Assembly (NCBI RefSeq): GCF_048323695.1
Contig: NZ_JBLWFT010000002.1
Location: 1 to 64,000 of the forward strand
Source: Aquisalimonas sp007126095
GTDB lineage: Bacteria; Pseudomonadota; Gammaproteobacteria; Nitrococcales; Aquisalimonadaceae
Direction of reading: 5' to 3'
DNA: 64,000 bases
Below are positions 41,076 to 49,425 of the stretch, one piece after another. A program made the translations under genes and the position numbers. The notes beneath the pieces are model-generated. The model was given only the letters and a program-made list of their open reading frames with translations, made no database searches and had not been told where the DNA came from. Each line of letters starts with the position of its first letter. Positions within the stretch are counted from its first letter, which is position 1.

Positions 41076-44000
41076 TCAAGCGGCCTGGCGCAGTGTATCC
41101 AGAATGCTCTGGAGGTCCGCCGCCTTGGGCTTGACCAGCCAGAACCGCCGGGCGTAATCCCGGAAGTTGTCGAGAATCTCCTGGCCCCACTCACTGCCTG
41201 TCTCGCGGACGTATTCGCGGATCATGTCCTTGAGATAGTTTCGGTGCGCTTCCATGGCTTCGGACTGCACCCGATGGATATCGATGAGCTCGTGGTTGTA
41301 GCTGTCCACGAACTCGTTATCCATGTCCAGCACGAAAGCGAAACCGCCGGTCATGCCCGCGCCGAAGTTCAGCCCGGTGGGGCCGAGGCAGCACACCACG
41401 CCACCGGTCATGTACTCGCAGCCGTGGTCACCCATGCCTTCCACCACGGCGTGGGCGCCGGAGTTGCGCACGGCAAAGCGCTCACCCACCATGCCGGCGG
41501 CGAACAGCTTGCCGCCCGTGGCCCCGTAGAGGCAGGTGTTGCCCATGATGGTGGTGTCGTTGGTGCGGAAGGTGCTGCCTTCCGGCGGATGGATGACCAG
41601 CTTGCCGCCGGCCATGCCCTTACCCACGTAGTCGTTGGCGTCGCCGGTCAGGTGCATGTGCAGCCCGGCCGCGTTCCAGACGCCGAAGCTCTGCCCGGCG
41701 CTGCCGCGCAGACGCAGCACCAGCGGGTTGTCGGCCATGCCGTAGTTGCCGTGGCGCTTTGCGATTTCGCCGGAGAGCCGGGCACCGATGGAGCGGTTCA
41801 TGTTCTTCACTTCGAAGTGGAACTCGCCACCGGATTTCGACTCGATCGCCGGCAGGCACTCGCGCACCATCTCCTCGGCCAGCTCGCCCTTGTCGAAGGG
41901 CTCGTTGCTGGGCTCGATGCAGTGGCGCGGCTTGTCCGCCGGCACGCCACCGTCGGAGAGCAGCGGCGTGAGATCCAGCTGCCGCTGCTTCTCGGTCTCG
42001 CCCGGGAGGATCTCCAGCAGGTCGGTGCGACCGATGAGGTCCTCGAGCCGGCGCACGCCGAGCTTCGCCATCCACTCGCGGGTTTCCTGTGCCACGAAGC
42101 GGAAGTAGTTGGCGACCTTCTCCGGGGTGCCGATGAAGTGCTTCAGCCGCAGTACCTTCTCCTGAGTGGCCACGCCGGTGGCGCAGTTGTTCAGGTGACA
42201 GATGCGCAGGTACTTGCAGCCCATGGCCACCATGGGCGCGGTGCCGAAGCCGAAGCTCTCGGCGCCGAGAATGGCGCCCTTGATGACATCGAGCCCCGTC
42301 TTCATGCCGCCGTCGGCCTGCACGCGCACCTTGCCGCGCAGGTCGTTGGCGCGCAGGGCGTGGTGCGTCTCCACCAGCCCCAGCTCCCACGGGGCGCCGG
42401 CGTACTTCACCGAAGTCAGCGGGCTGGCGCCCGTGCCACCGTCGTAGCCGGCGATGGTGATGAGGTCGGCGTACGCCTTGGCCACACCGGCGGCGATGGT
42501 GCCGACGCCGGCCACTGATACCAGCTTCACCGAGACCAGGGCCTGCGGGTTGACCTGCTTGAGGTCGAAGATCAGCTGAGCCAGGTCCTCGATGGAGTAG
42601 ATGTCGTGGTGCGGCGGCGGCGAGATCAGCGCCACGCCGGGCTTGGAGAAGCGCAGCCGGCCGATCATCTCGTTGACTTTGTGGCCGGGCAGCTGACCGC
42701 CCTCGCCGGGCTTGGCGCCCTGGGCCACCTTGATCTGCAGCACCTCGGCGTTCACCAGGTAGTGCGGCGTGACGCCGAAGCGCCCCGAGGCCACCTGCTT
42801 GATCTTGGACATGCGCTCGGTGCCGTAGCGCGCTTCGTCCTCGCCGCCTTCGCCGGAGTTGGAACGGCCGCCCAGGCGGTTCATGGCGATGGCCAGAGAC
42901 TCGTGCGCTTCCGGAGAGAGTGCGCCCAGGGACATGCCGGCGGAGTCGAAACGCGGCAGGATCTCCTCAATGGGCTCGACGTCGTCGATGTCCAGCGCCG
43001 CGCTCTGCTCCGTCACCTTGAGCAGGTCCCGGAACACCATGGGCTGGCGGGTGTTCACCAGGTCGGAGAAACGGTCCCACGCCTCGCGGTCGCCCGTCTC
43101 CACGGCTTCCTGCAGGTGCTGCACCACGTCCGGGTTGTAGGCGTGATACTCGCCATTCTGCACGAACTTGAGCAGGCCGCCCTTGCGGACCACGGTGCGG
43201 CGCGAGAACGCCTCCCGGGCCAGGGTCTTCTGGTCGGTTTCCAGGTCCTGGAAGCGGCTGCCCTTGATGCGGCTGACCGTGCCGGTGAAGCACAGGTCCA
43301 CCACATCGTCGGCCAGACCCACGATCTCGAACAGCTGCGCACCGCGATAGCTGGCGATGGTGGAGATCCCCATCTTGGAGAGGATCTTGAACAGCCCCTT
43401 GTTGATGCCCTTGCGGTAGTTGCGGCGCAGCTGGTCCACCGGGGTGAGCTTGATCTGGCCGCTGCTTCGCATGTTGCGGATGGCGGCGTAGGCCAGATAG
43501 GGATAGATGGCGGTGGCGCCGTAACCGATCAGCGTGGCGAAGTGGTGCGGGTCACGCGCCGTGGCCGTCTCCACCACGATGTTGGCGTCGCAGCGCAGGC
43601 CCTTCGCCACCAGGCGGTGGTGCACGGCGCCGGTGGCCAGCAGCGCGTGGATGGGCAGCTTGCCTTCGTCCACGTAGCGGTCGCTGAGGACGATGATGAC
43701 GTTACCGTCGCGCACCGCCTCCTCGGCCTCGTCGGCCACCCGCTCGATCGCCGCCTTCAGGCCTTCGCTCTCCGGGTACTGCAGGTCGATGACGTGGTTG
43801 GCATAGGCCGGATCGTCCTGGTTGAGCAGCACCAAGAACTTGGTGCGCGAGAGCACCGGTGATTCCACCACCAGCCGCTTGGCGTGCTCTTCGGTCTCTT
43901 CGAAGACGTTGAGTTCACGCCCGAGACAGGTCTCCAGCGACATGACGATCTGCTCGCGCAGCGGGTCGATGGCCGGGTTGGTGACCTGGGCGAACTGCTG

Positions 44001-45551
44001 GCGGAAGTAATCGTACAGGGCGCGCTCGTTGCGCGACAGCACCGGCAGCGGCGTGTCGTCACCCATGGAGCCTACGGCCTCCTGGCCGCCCTCGGCGAGC
44101 ACCCGCACCACGGAGTCGTTCTCCTCCAGGGTCAGGTTGTACATCTTCTTGAAGGTCGGCAGGTCGTCCTCGCCGATGGGCGTCCCGCTGTCTTCCAGCT
44201 CGGTCTCCTCGAGCGTGGATTCCAGCCGCTGCAGATGGTCGTGCAGCCAGCGCTTGTACGGCTTGCGCTGCTTGAGGCGGTCGTCGATGGTGTTCGGCAG
44301 CAGCAGTTCGCCGGTCTCGGTGTCCACCGCGAGCATTTCGCCGGGCTTGAGCCGCCCTTTGGCCTCCACGTCTTCGGCGTCGTAGTCGTAGACGCCGATC
44401 TCGGAGGCGAGGGTGATGTGCCGGTCCTTGGTGATGACGTAGCGCGCCGGGCGCAGGCCGTTGCGGTCCAGCACGCAGGCGGCGTGGCGCCCCTCTGTGA
44501 GCACGATGCCCGCCGGGCCGTCCCACGGCTCTACGTGCATGGAGTGGTACTCGTAGAACGCCCGCAGATCGGCGTCCATGCTGTCGACATTCTGCCAGGC
44601 CGGCGGAATGAGAATGCGCAGCGTCCGGAAGATGTCCATGCCGCCCGCCAGCATGGCGTCGAGCATGTTGTCCAGGCTGTTGGAGTCGGAGCCCTCGCTG
44701 CTGACCAGCGGCGCGACCTTGTCCATGTCCGGGATCAGCGGCGTCTCGAACTTGGCGGCGCGCGCGTTGGCCCAGTTGCGGTTGCCCTGGACGGTGTTGA
44801 TCTCGCCGTTGTGCGCCAGGAAACGGAACGGCTGGGCCAGGCGCCACTGGGGCCAGGTGTTGGTGGAGAAGCGCTGGTGGAAGACGCAGATGGCGGTTTC
44901 CATGCGTGGATCGTTGAGATCCTGGTAGAACACCGGCAGGTACGACGGCATCACCAGGCCCTTGTAGGACAGCACCTGCGAGGACAGGCTGGTGATGTAG
45001 AAGTGCTCATCGTCCGGCTCGATGACCTTTTCGGTGACCCGGCGCGCCGTGAACAGGCGGCGGCCGAAGTCTTGGTCGTCCATGCCGTCCGGGGCATTGA
45101 TGAAGACCTGCTCGATGCGCGGCAGCGTTTTCAGCGCCTCTTCGCCACAGGCCGAGGCGTCGGTGGGCACTTCGCGCCAGCCAAGCACGGTCACACCTTC
45201 GTCGGCCAGGGCCTGATCAAGCGTATCGCGTGCCCGGGCGGCCTTGTCGGCGTCGGTGCTTAGGAAGATCGTGCCAACGGCGTAGCGGTCCGCCAGTTGC
45301 CAGCCCTGCTCGCCGGCGATCGCGCGCAGGAACCCGTCCGGTTTCTTGATCAGGAGTCCGCAGCCGTCACCGGTCTTGCCATCGGCGGCGACGGCACCGC
45401 GGTGCGTCAGCCGGCCAAGGGATTCGATGGCGGTGGACAGCACCCAGTGGCTGGGCTTTCCGTCCATGTGCGCGATCAGTCCGAACCCGCAGTTGTCCTT
45501 CTCGAAGCTCGGCCGATACAGCGTCGGCCTGTCAGCGTTCTCGTATCTCAC
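41076..45551 (-). CDS. gltB: Glutamate synthase [NADPH] large subunit
   Basis: A 1491-residue protein making two glutamates from glutamine and 2-oxoglutarate. The N-terminal amidotransferase uses the cysteine in FEKDNCGFGLIAHMDGK (about residue 21, after a propeptide). The synthase domain carries FMN- and 3Fe-4S-binding MGCKYLRICHLNNCATGVAT, and the C-terminal beta-helix has repeated glycines (GGKLVIHPPEG, GGVVCCLGPTGLNFGAGMTG). Full length. Start ATG 45551 is 258 bases from the next gene, so the gltBD promoter lies in 45552-45809. Confidence 0.96.
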   Translation of the reverse strand: MRYENADRPTLYRPSFEKDNCGFGLIAHMDGKPSHWVLSTAIESLGRLTHRGAVAADGKTGDGCGLLIKKPDGFLRAIAGEQGWQLADRYAVGTIFLSTDADKAARARDTLDQALADEGVTVLGWREVPTDASACGEEALKTLPRIEQVFINAPDGMDDQDFGRRLFTARRVTEKVIEPDDEHFYITSLSSQVLSYKGLVMPSYLPVFYQDLNDPRMETAICVFHQRFSTNTWPQWRLAQPFRFLAHNGEINTVQGNRNWANARAAKFETPLIPDMDKVAPLVSSEGSDSNSLDNMLDAMLAGGMDIFRTLRILIPPAWQNVDSMDADLRAFYEYHSMHVEPWDGPAGIVLTEGRHAACVLDRNGLRPARYVITKDRHITLASEIGVYDYDAEDVEAKGRLKPGEMLAVDTETGELLLPNTIDDRLKQRKPYKRWLHDHLQRLESTLEETELEDSGTPIGEDDLPTFKKMYNLTLEENDSVVRVLAEGGQEAVGSMGDDTPLPVLSRNERALYDYFRQQFAQVTNPAIDPLREQIVMSLETCLGRELNVFEETEEHAKRLVVESPVLSRTKFLVLLNQDDPAYANHVIDLQYPESEGLKAAIERVADEAEEAVRDGNVIIVLSDRYVDEGKLPIHALLATGAVHHRLVAKGLRCDANIVVETATARDPHHFATLIGYGATAIYPYLAYAAIRNMRSSGQIKLTPVDQLRRNYRKGINKGLFKILSKMGISTIASYRGAQLFEIVGLADDVVDLCFTGTVSRIKGSRFQDLETDQKTLAREAFSRRTVVRKGGLLKFVQNGEYHAYNPDVVQHLQEAVETGDREAWDRFSDLVNTRQPMVFRDLLKVTEQSAALDIDDVEPIEEILPRFDSAGMSLGALSPEAHESLAIAMNRLGGRSNSGEGGEDEARYGTERMSKIKQVASGRFGVTPHYLVNAEVLQIKVAQGAKPGEGGQLPGHKVNEMIGRLRFSKPGVALISPPPHHDIYSIEDLAQLIFDLKQVNPQALVSVKLVSVAGVGTIAAGVAKAYADLITIAGYDGGTGASPLTSVKYAGAPWELGLVETHHALRANDLRGKVRVQADGGMKTGLDVIKGAILGAESFGFGTAPMVAMGCKYLRICHLNNCATGVATQEKVLRLKHFIGTPEKVANYFRFVAQETREWMAKLGVRRLEDLIGRTDLLEILPGETEKQRQLDLTPLLSDGGVPADKPRHCIEPSNEPFDKGELAEEMVRECLPAIESKSGGEFHFEVKNMNRSIGARLSGEIAKRHGNYGMADNPLVLRLRGSAGQSFGVWNAAGLHMHLTGDANDYVGKGMAGGKLVIHPPEGSTFRTNDTTIMGNTCLYGATGGKLFAAGMVGERFAVRNSGAHAVVEGMGDHGCEYMTGGVVCCLGPTGLNFGAGMTGGFAFVLDMDNEFVDSYNHELIDIHRVQSEAMEAHRNYLKDMIREYVRETGSEWGQEILDNFRDYARRFWLVKPKAADLQSILDTLRQAA

Positions 45552-45742
45552 GGGGAATGCCTCTGCGTGATGGTTGATGTCGTCCGGGTAGGGGCTTCAG
45601 GAAGCCTGCGCCGGTCGCGGCGGCGCAGCGGCGATATGCCGATGTCCGGACACACGACCAGGCCCCGATCCGTAGGGCAAAGGGTCGACCAGTATAGCGA
45701 TTTGTGATGAGTGCCACAAATCCGGGCGGCACAGGGGTGCGG

Positions 45743-45767
45743 CGCCCGCCCGGACCACGGGCGGGCG
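45743..45767. terminator. GC-rich hairpin after the outer-membrane protein gene
   Basis: CGCCCGCCC at 45743-45751 pairs with GGGCGGGCG at 45759-45767 around a 7-base loop, downstream of the outer-membrane barrel gene on the minus strand and upstream of gltB. No T-tract follows on either strand, so this is a possible terminator only. Confidence 0.3.
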
Positions 45768-45809
45768 GAGAGACCCCCGCGCCGGGTGGCGCAGGGGGGT
45801 GCACGGCGG

Positions 45810-46460
45810 TCAGAACCTGTAACCGAGCCCCACCTGGAAGTGGTGGGCCACGGGTGCGACGTCGAAGGTTTCGCCGCCGGCTTCCAGTTCGGTGGTCTTG
45901 TGGACCACGGCGCTGTATTCGAAGCGTACGAAATTGCGCGCGGTATTGGTGAACTCCACCCCGCCGCCGAAGCGCACGCCGGCCATGTCGGTGGAGTCGG
46001 AGTCGACGCCGCCGTTGACGGTTTCCAGCTCCACCCGGGTCTGCTGCCAGCCTGCGAGGCCGTAGAGCAGGGTGCTCTCTTCCACGAGGCCGCCGAAGCG
46101 CGCTGTGACGCCCACCCCGGTGCTGGCCGTGAGTGTCTGGCGGTCGCCGCCGTTCTGGCGCTCATACTCCGCGTCGCTGTAGGTGGCGTGGACCTCCAGG
46201 CCAAGGAATGCACCGTCCTGCGCCTGACTGGTGCCGAGCACCACCCCCATGGTGGGGCCGGCGGCGCTGGCGCCATCGATGCTGGTATTGTCCGCGTCCA
46301 CTTCCGTGTCGAAGTTGCTCCAGCCGCCGAGCACGCCCAGGTAGACGCCCTCGTAGCGATCCGCCGCCATGGCAGGTGTGGCGGTTCCAAATGCGGCGAG
46401 CAGACCAACGGCCATGGCCGATCCCTGTATGCGCGTTGTCATTGTCTTTGCCCTCTTCAT
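45810..46460 (-). CDS. Outer-membrane beta-barrel protein (OmpA/opacity-like)
   Basis: A 216-residue protein with a signal peptide (QGSAMAVGLLAAFGTATPAM, cleavage before AADRYEG) and an eight-stranded-barrel pattern: YEGVYLGVLGGWSNFDTEVD, GVVLGTSQAQDGAFLGLEVH, FGGGVEFTNTARNFVRFEYS and the terminal HHFQVGLGYRF, whose aromatic end is the outer-membrane assembly signal. There is no peptidoglycan-binding OmpA domain. Start ATG 46460 with AAGGAAA upstream. It lies 62 bases downstream of dgt. Confidence 0.75.
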   Translation of the reverse strand: MKRAKTMTTRIQGSAMAVGLLAAFGTATPAMAADRYEGVYLGVLGGWSNFDTEVDADNTSIDGASAAGPTMGVVLGTSQAQDGAFLGLEVHATYSDAEYERQNGGDRQTLTASTGVGVTARFGGLVEESTLLYGLAGWQQTRVELETVNGGVDSDSTDMAGVRFGGGVEFTNTARNFVRFEYSAVVHKTTELEAGGETFDVAPVAHHFQVGLGYRF

Positions 46461-46522
46461 GGGTTTGTTTCCTTGACGGTTCTGATGGTGGCTCAATCGA
46501 TCCGCTGTTGCCAGCGACCGGG

Positions 46523-47689
46523 TCACGTCAGGCGCTTCGGGTTGAACAGCCGGTCCTGCTCGTCGATGGCAAACCGGTCGGTCATGCCGGCGATGTAATC
46601 TGCCACCGCGCGGGCGCGGCCGGCAGCGCCCCCGGCCTCCGCCAACCGGTGGCTGCGACTGCTGTGCTGAGGCGGCATGAGGTCCGGGTCGTCCATGAAA
46701 GCCTCGAACAGGGCGCGGATCGTCCGCTTCGCCTTCTCCGCCATCCGGTAGACACGATAGTGCCGATAGAGCGCCCGAAACAGGAACTGCTTCAATTCCC
46801 TGTGCTCCGCCTGCATCGAGTCGCTGAATCGCAGCAGTGGTTCCTGGCGATGGCGCACGGCGTCGATCGAGTCCGGCGCGGCGTCGCGCAGGTTGTCCGT
46901 GGTGGTCTCGATGATGTCGGCGACCTGCTCGGCGATCATGCGCCGGACGGTCTCGTAGATGAACTGCCGGCGCGGGATGTCCGGGTGGTGTTTCCGCACC
47001 TCGGCGAACAGGCGCCCGAGCAGCCCGAGCTCCTGGAGTTCGTCGATGTCCAGCAAGCCGGCGCGCAGGCCGTCGTCCACGTCGTGGCTGTTGTACGCCA
47101 CCTCGTCGGCCAGATTCGCGAGCTGCGCTTCCAGCCCCGGTTGCGTGCGGTCGAGAAAGCGCCGGCCCAGCGGTCCCAGTTCCCGGGCGTGGCGGGCGGA
47201 GCAGTGCTTGAGAATGCCCTCGCGGGTCTCGAAGGTGAGGTTGAGGCCGTCGAAGGTGGCATAGCGCTGCTCCAGGGTGTCCACCACGCGCAGGGACTGG
47301 AGGTTGTGTTCGAAGCCGCCGTAATCCGCCATGCAGGCGTTCAGGGCGTCCTGGCCGGCATGGCCGAAGGGCGTGTGCCCCAGGTCGTGGGCCAGCGTGA
47401 TAGCTTCGGTGAGGTCCTCGTTGAGATCCAGTGCCCGGGCAATTGTGCGGGCGATCTGGCAGACCTCCAGGGTGTGCGTGAGCCGGGTGCGGAACAGATC
47501 GCCCTCGTGGTTCACGAACACCTGGGTCTTGTACTCCAGGCGTCGGAACGCGGACGCGTGGATGATGCGGTCGCGGTCGCGCTGGAAGGCGTTGCGGTAG
47601 GTGGCGTCGCCCTCGCTGATGACCCGTCCGCGGCTGCGTGCGGGATCGGCGGCGTAGGGGGCGAGGGGTCGCGCTTCCGGAGTGGCCAT
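46523..47689 (-). CDS. dgt: dGTP triphosphohydrolase-like HD-domain protein
   Basis: A 388-residue HD-domain enzyme that hydrolyses dNTPs to deoxynucleoside and triphosphate. It contains EYKTQVFVNHEGDLFRTRLT, H-TLEVCQIARTIARAL, the HD pair in AITLAHDLGHTPFGHAG, and ADEVAYNSHDVDDGLRAG. Length and sequence suit the type-2 (bacterial dGTPase-like) group. The start at ATG 47689 lies two bases after the aroB stop, so it belongs to the aroK-aroB transcript. Confidence 0.9.
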   Translation of the reverse strand: MATPEARPLAPYAADPARSRGRVISEGDATYRNAFQRDRDRIIHASAFRRLEYKTQVFVNHEGDLFRTRLTHTLEVCQIARTIARALDLNEDLTEAITLAHDLGHTPFGHAGQDALNACMADYGGFEHNLQSLRVVDTLEQRYATFDGLNLTFETREGILKHCSARHARELGPLGRRFLDRTQPGLEAQLANLADEVAYNSHDVDDGLRAGLLDIDELQELGLLGRLFAEVRKHHPDIPRRQFIYETVRRMIAEQVADIIETTTDNLRDAAPDSIDAVRHRQEPLLRFSDSMQAEHRELKQFLFRALYRHYRVYRMAEKAKRTIRALFEAFMDDPDLMPPQHSSRSHRLAEAGGAAGRARAVADYIAGMTDRFAIDEQDRLFNPKRLT

Positions 47690-47691
47690 GG

Positions 47692-48795
47692 TCAGTTGCC
47701 GTCGGTGTAGTGGTCCAGGGTGGCGCGCAGAAGCGCATCCGGCACGGCGTCGGTGACCACAGCGTGGCCGATGCCCTGCTGCAGCACCAGGCGGATACGG
47801 CCCGCCTGGGCCTTTTTGTCCACCGCCATGAGCTCCAGGAACTGCTCGCTGGTCATGAGCTCCGGCGGCTCCAGGGGGAGCCCGGCGCGCCGGATCAGAG
47901 CCACGACACGCGCGTGATCGTCGGCGGGCAGCCACTCCATTGCCGCGGCGAGATGCGCCGCCATGGCCATGCCGGCACCTACCGCTTCGCCGTGCAGCCA
48001 GGTGGTGTAGGCGGTGGCGGTCTCGATGGCGTGGCCGAAGGTGTGGCCGAGGTTGAGGGTGGCACGCATGCCCTGCTCGCGTTCATCCGCCGCCACCACG
48101 TCCGCCTTGTTGGCGCAGGAGCGCTCGATGGCGTAGGCGAGCGCCTGGGGCTCGCGTGCCAGCAGCGCGTCAATGTTGTCCTCCAGCCAGGCGAAGAAGT
48201 CTGCGTCGCGGATCAGACCGTACTTGATGACCTCGGCCACGCCCGCGGACATCTCGCGCACGGGCAGGGAGGCGAGCACGTCGGTATCGGCGATGACGCC
48301 ACGGGGCTGATGGAAGGCGCCGATCATGTTCTTGCCGAGCGGGTGGTTCACCCCCGTCTTGCCGCCGACGGAGGAGTCCACCTGCGCCAGCAGCGTGGTC
48401 GGGATCTGTACGAAGGCGACGCCACGCTGATACGCGGCGGCGGCGAAGCCGGCCAGGTCGCCGATGACGCCCCCGCCCAGGGCGATGACGGTGCAGCTGC
48501 GGTCGAATCGCAGCTCCAGCAGCCGGGTCCATATCTGCTCGCAGCTGGCCACGGTCTTGTGGGCCTCGCCGTCCGGCAGGGTGAGTGCTTCCACCTGCAG
48601 GCCGGGAAGGCTGTCCAGCACCGGCTGCAGATAGAGTGGCGCCACGGTCTCGTTGGTTACCACCAGAACCTGCCGGCCCGGCAGCCAGTCCGCCAGCGGC
48701 GACCCGCCATCGAGCTGGCCGGGGCCGATGAGAATGGTGTAACTGCGCTCGCCCAGGTTCACCTGAAGGTGGCGGGGATCAGGCGTGGTGGTCAT
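47692..48795 (-). CDS. aroB: 3-dehydroquinate synthase
   Basis: A 367-residue enzyme making 3-dehydroquinate from DAHP with NAD and a divalent metal. Visible blocks: TVIALGGGVIGDLAGFAAAA, FVQIPTTLLAQVDSSVGGKT, GVNHPLGKNMIGAFHQP, EVIKYGLIRD (metal glutamate) and LNLGHTFGHAIE (metal histidine). Normal length. The start overlaps the aroK end by 17 bases. The aroK-aroB pair next to pil genes is a common gammaproteobacterial arrangement. Confidence 0.95.
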   Translation of the reverse strand: MTTTPDPRHLQVNLGERSYTILIGPGQLDGGSPLADWLPGRQVLVVTNETVAPLYLQPVLDSLPGLQVEALTLPDGEAHKTVASCEQIWTRLLELRFDRSCTVIALGGGVIGDLAGFAAAAYQRGVAFVQIPTTLLAQVDSSVGGKTGVNHPLGKNMIGAFHQPRGVIADTDVLASLPVREMSAGVAEVIKYGLIRDADFFAWLEDNIDALLAREPQALAYAIERSCANKADVVAADEREQGMRATLNLGHTFGHAIETATAYTTWLHGEAVGAGMAMAAHLAAAMEWLPADDHARVVALIRRAGLPLEPPELMTSEQFLELMAVDKKAQAGRIRLVLQQGIGHAVVTDAVPDALLRATLDHYTDGN

Positions 48796-49315
48796 GGCGT
48801 TGGCTGTCCAGTGTGTCGAGGATTCTGCGTACGACCTGGCCGATATTGCCCTGTTCGGTGCTGATGGTCAGGTGAGCGGTTTCGCGGTACAGCGGGTCGC
48901 GTTCGGTGAGCAGCGCTTCCAGCCGCGCGCGCGGGTCGGCCGTCTGCAGCAGGGGGCGTCGCTTGTCCTTGCCGGTGCGGCGGAGCTGCTCGTCAACGGA
49001 GGTCTGCAGGTAGACCACCGTGCCGCGTTCCCGTAGGTGGTGGCGGTTCTCCGGGTCCAGCACCGCGCCACCGCCGGTGGCGAGGACCGCGGGTGAGCCG
49101 GCGGTGAGTTCGTCGATGACGGCCTTCTCGCGCTGCCGGAAACCCGCCTCGCCCTCCACGTCGAAAATGCGCGGAATGTCGACGCCGGTGCGTTCCTGGA
49201 TCACCTGGTCGCTGTCCACGAACGGGAGCTCCAGCGCCCGCGCCAGGCGCCGACCGATGGTGGACTTGCCCGCGCCCATGGGGCCGATGAGAAAAAGATG
49301 CCGCGATTGGCTCAT
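48779..49315 (-). CDS. aroK: Shikimate kinase
   Basis: A 178-residue P-loop kinase phosphorylating shikimate. Walker A LIGPMGAGKSTIGRRLA, shikimate-binding FVDSDQVIQERTGVDI with the DxD-like pair, and VLATGGGAVLDPENR, plus the lid region TGKDKRRPLLQTADPRARLE. ATG 49315 is the family start. It is the first gene of the aroK-aroB-dgt unit, about 110 bases after pilQ, from which it may also be read through. Confidence 0.95.
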   Translation of the reverse strand: MSQSRHLFLIGPMGAGKSTIGRRLARALELPFVDSDQVIQERTGVDIPRIFDVEGEAGFRQREKAVIDELTAGSPAVLATGGGAVLDPENRHHLRERGTVVYLQTSVDEQLRRTGKDKRRPLLQTADPRARLEALLTERDPLYRETAHLTISTEQGNIGQVVRRILDTLDSQRHDHHA

Positions 49316-49373
49316 GCCGATACTCGTCCGGAAAAGCAGCAAGGATAACGCCGCGGCGGGTCCGCTTGAAGCC

Positions 49374-49415
49374 TGGCCCGCCGTTACCGCCCCAGCGGGC
49401 GGCGACGGCGGGCCA
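49374..49415. terminator. Strong hairpin between pilQ and aroK
   Basis: TGGCCCGCCGT (49374-49384) pairs with ACGGCGGGCCA (49405-49415), and inside it CCGCCC (49387-49392) pairs with GGGCGG (49397-49402). It follows the pilQ stop on the minus strand. No run of T follows, so it may reduce rather than stop read-through into aroK. Confidence 0.35.
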
Positions 49416-49425
49416 CGGAGCGAGC

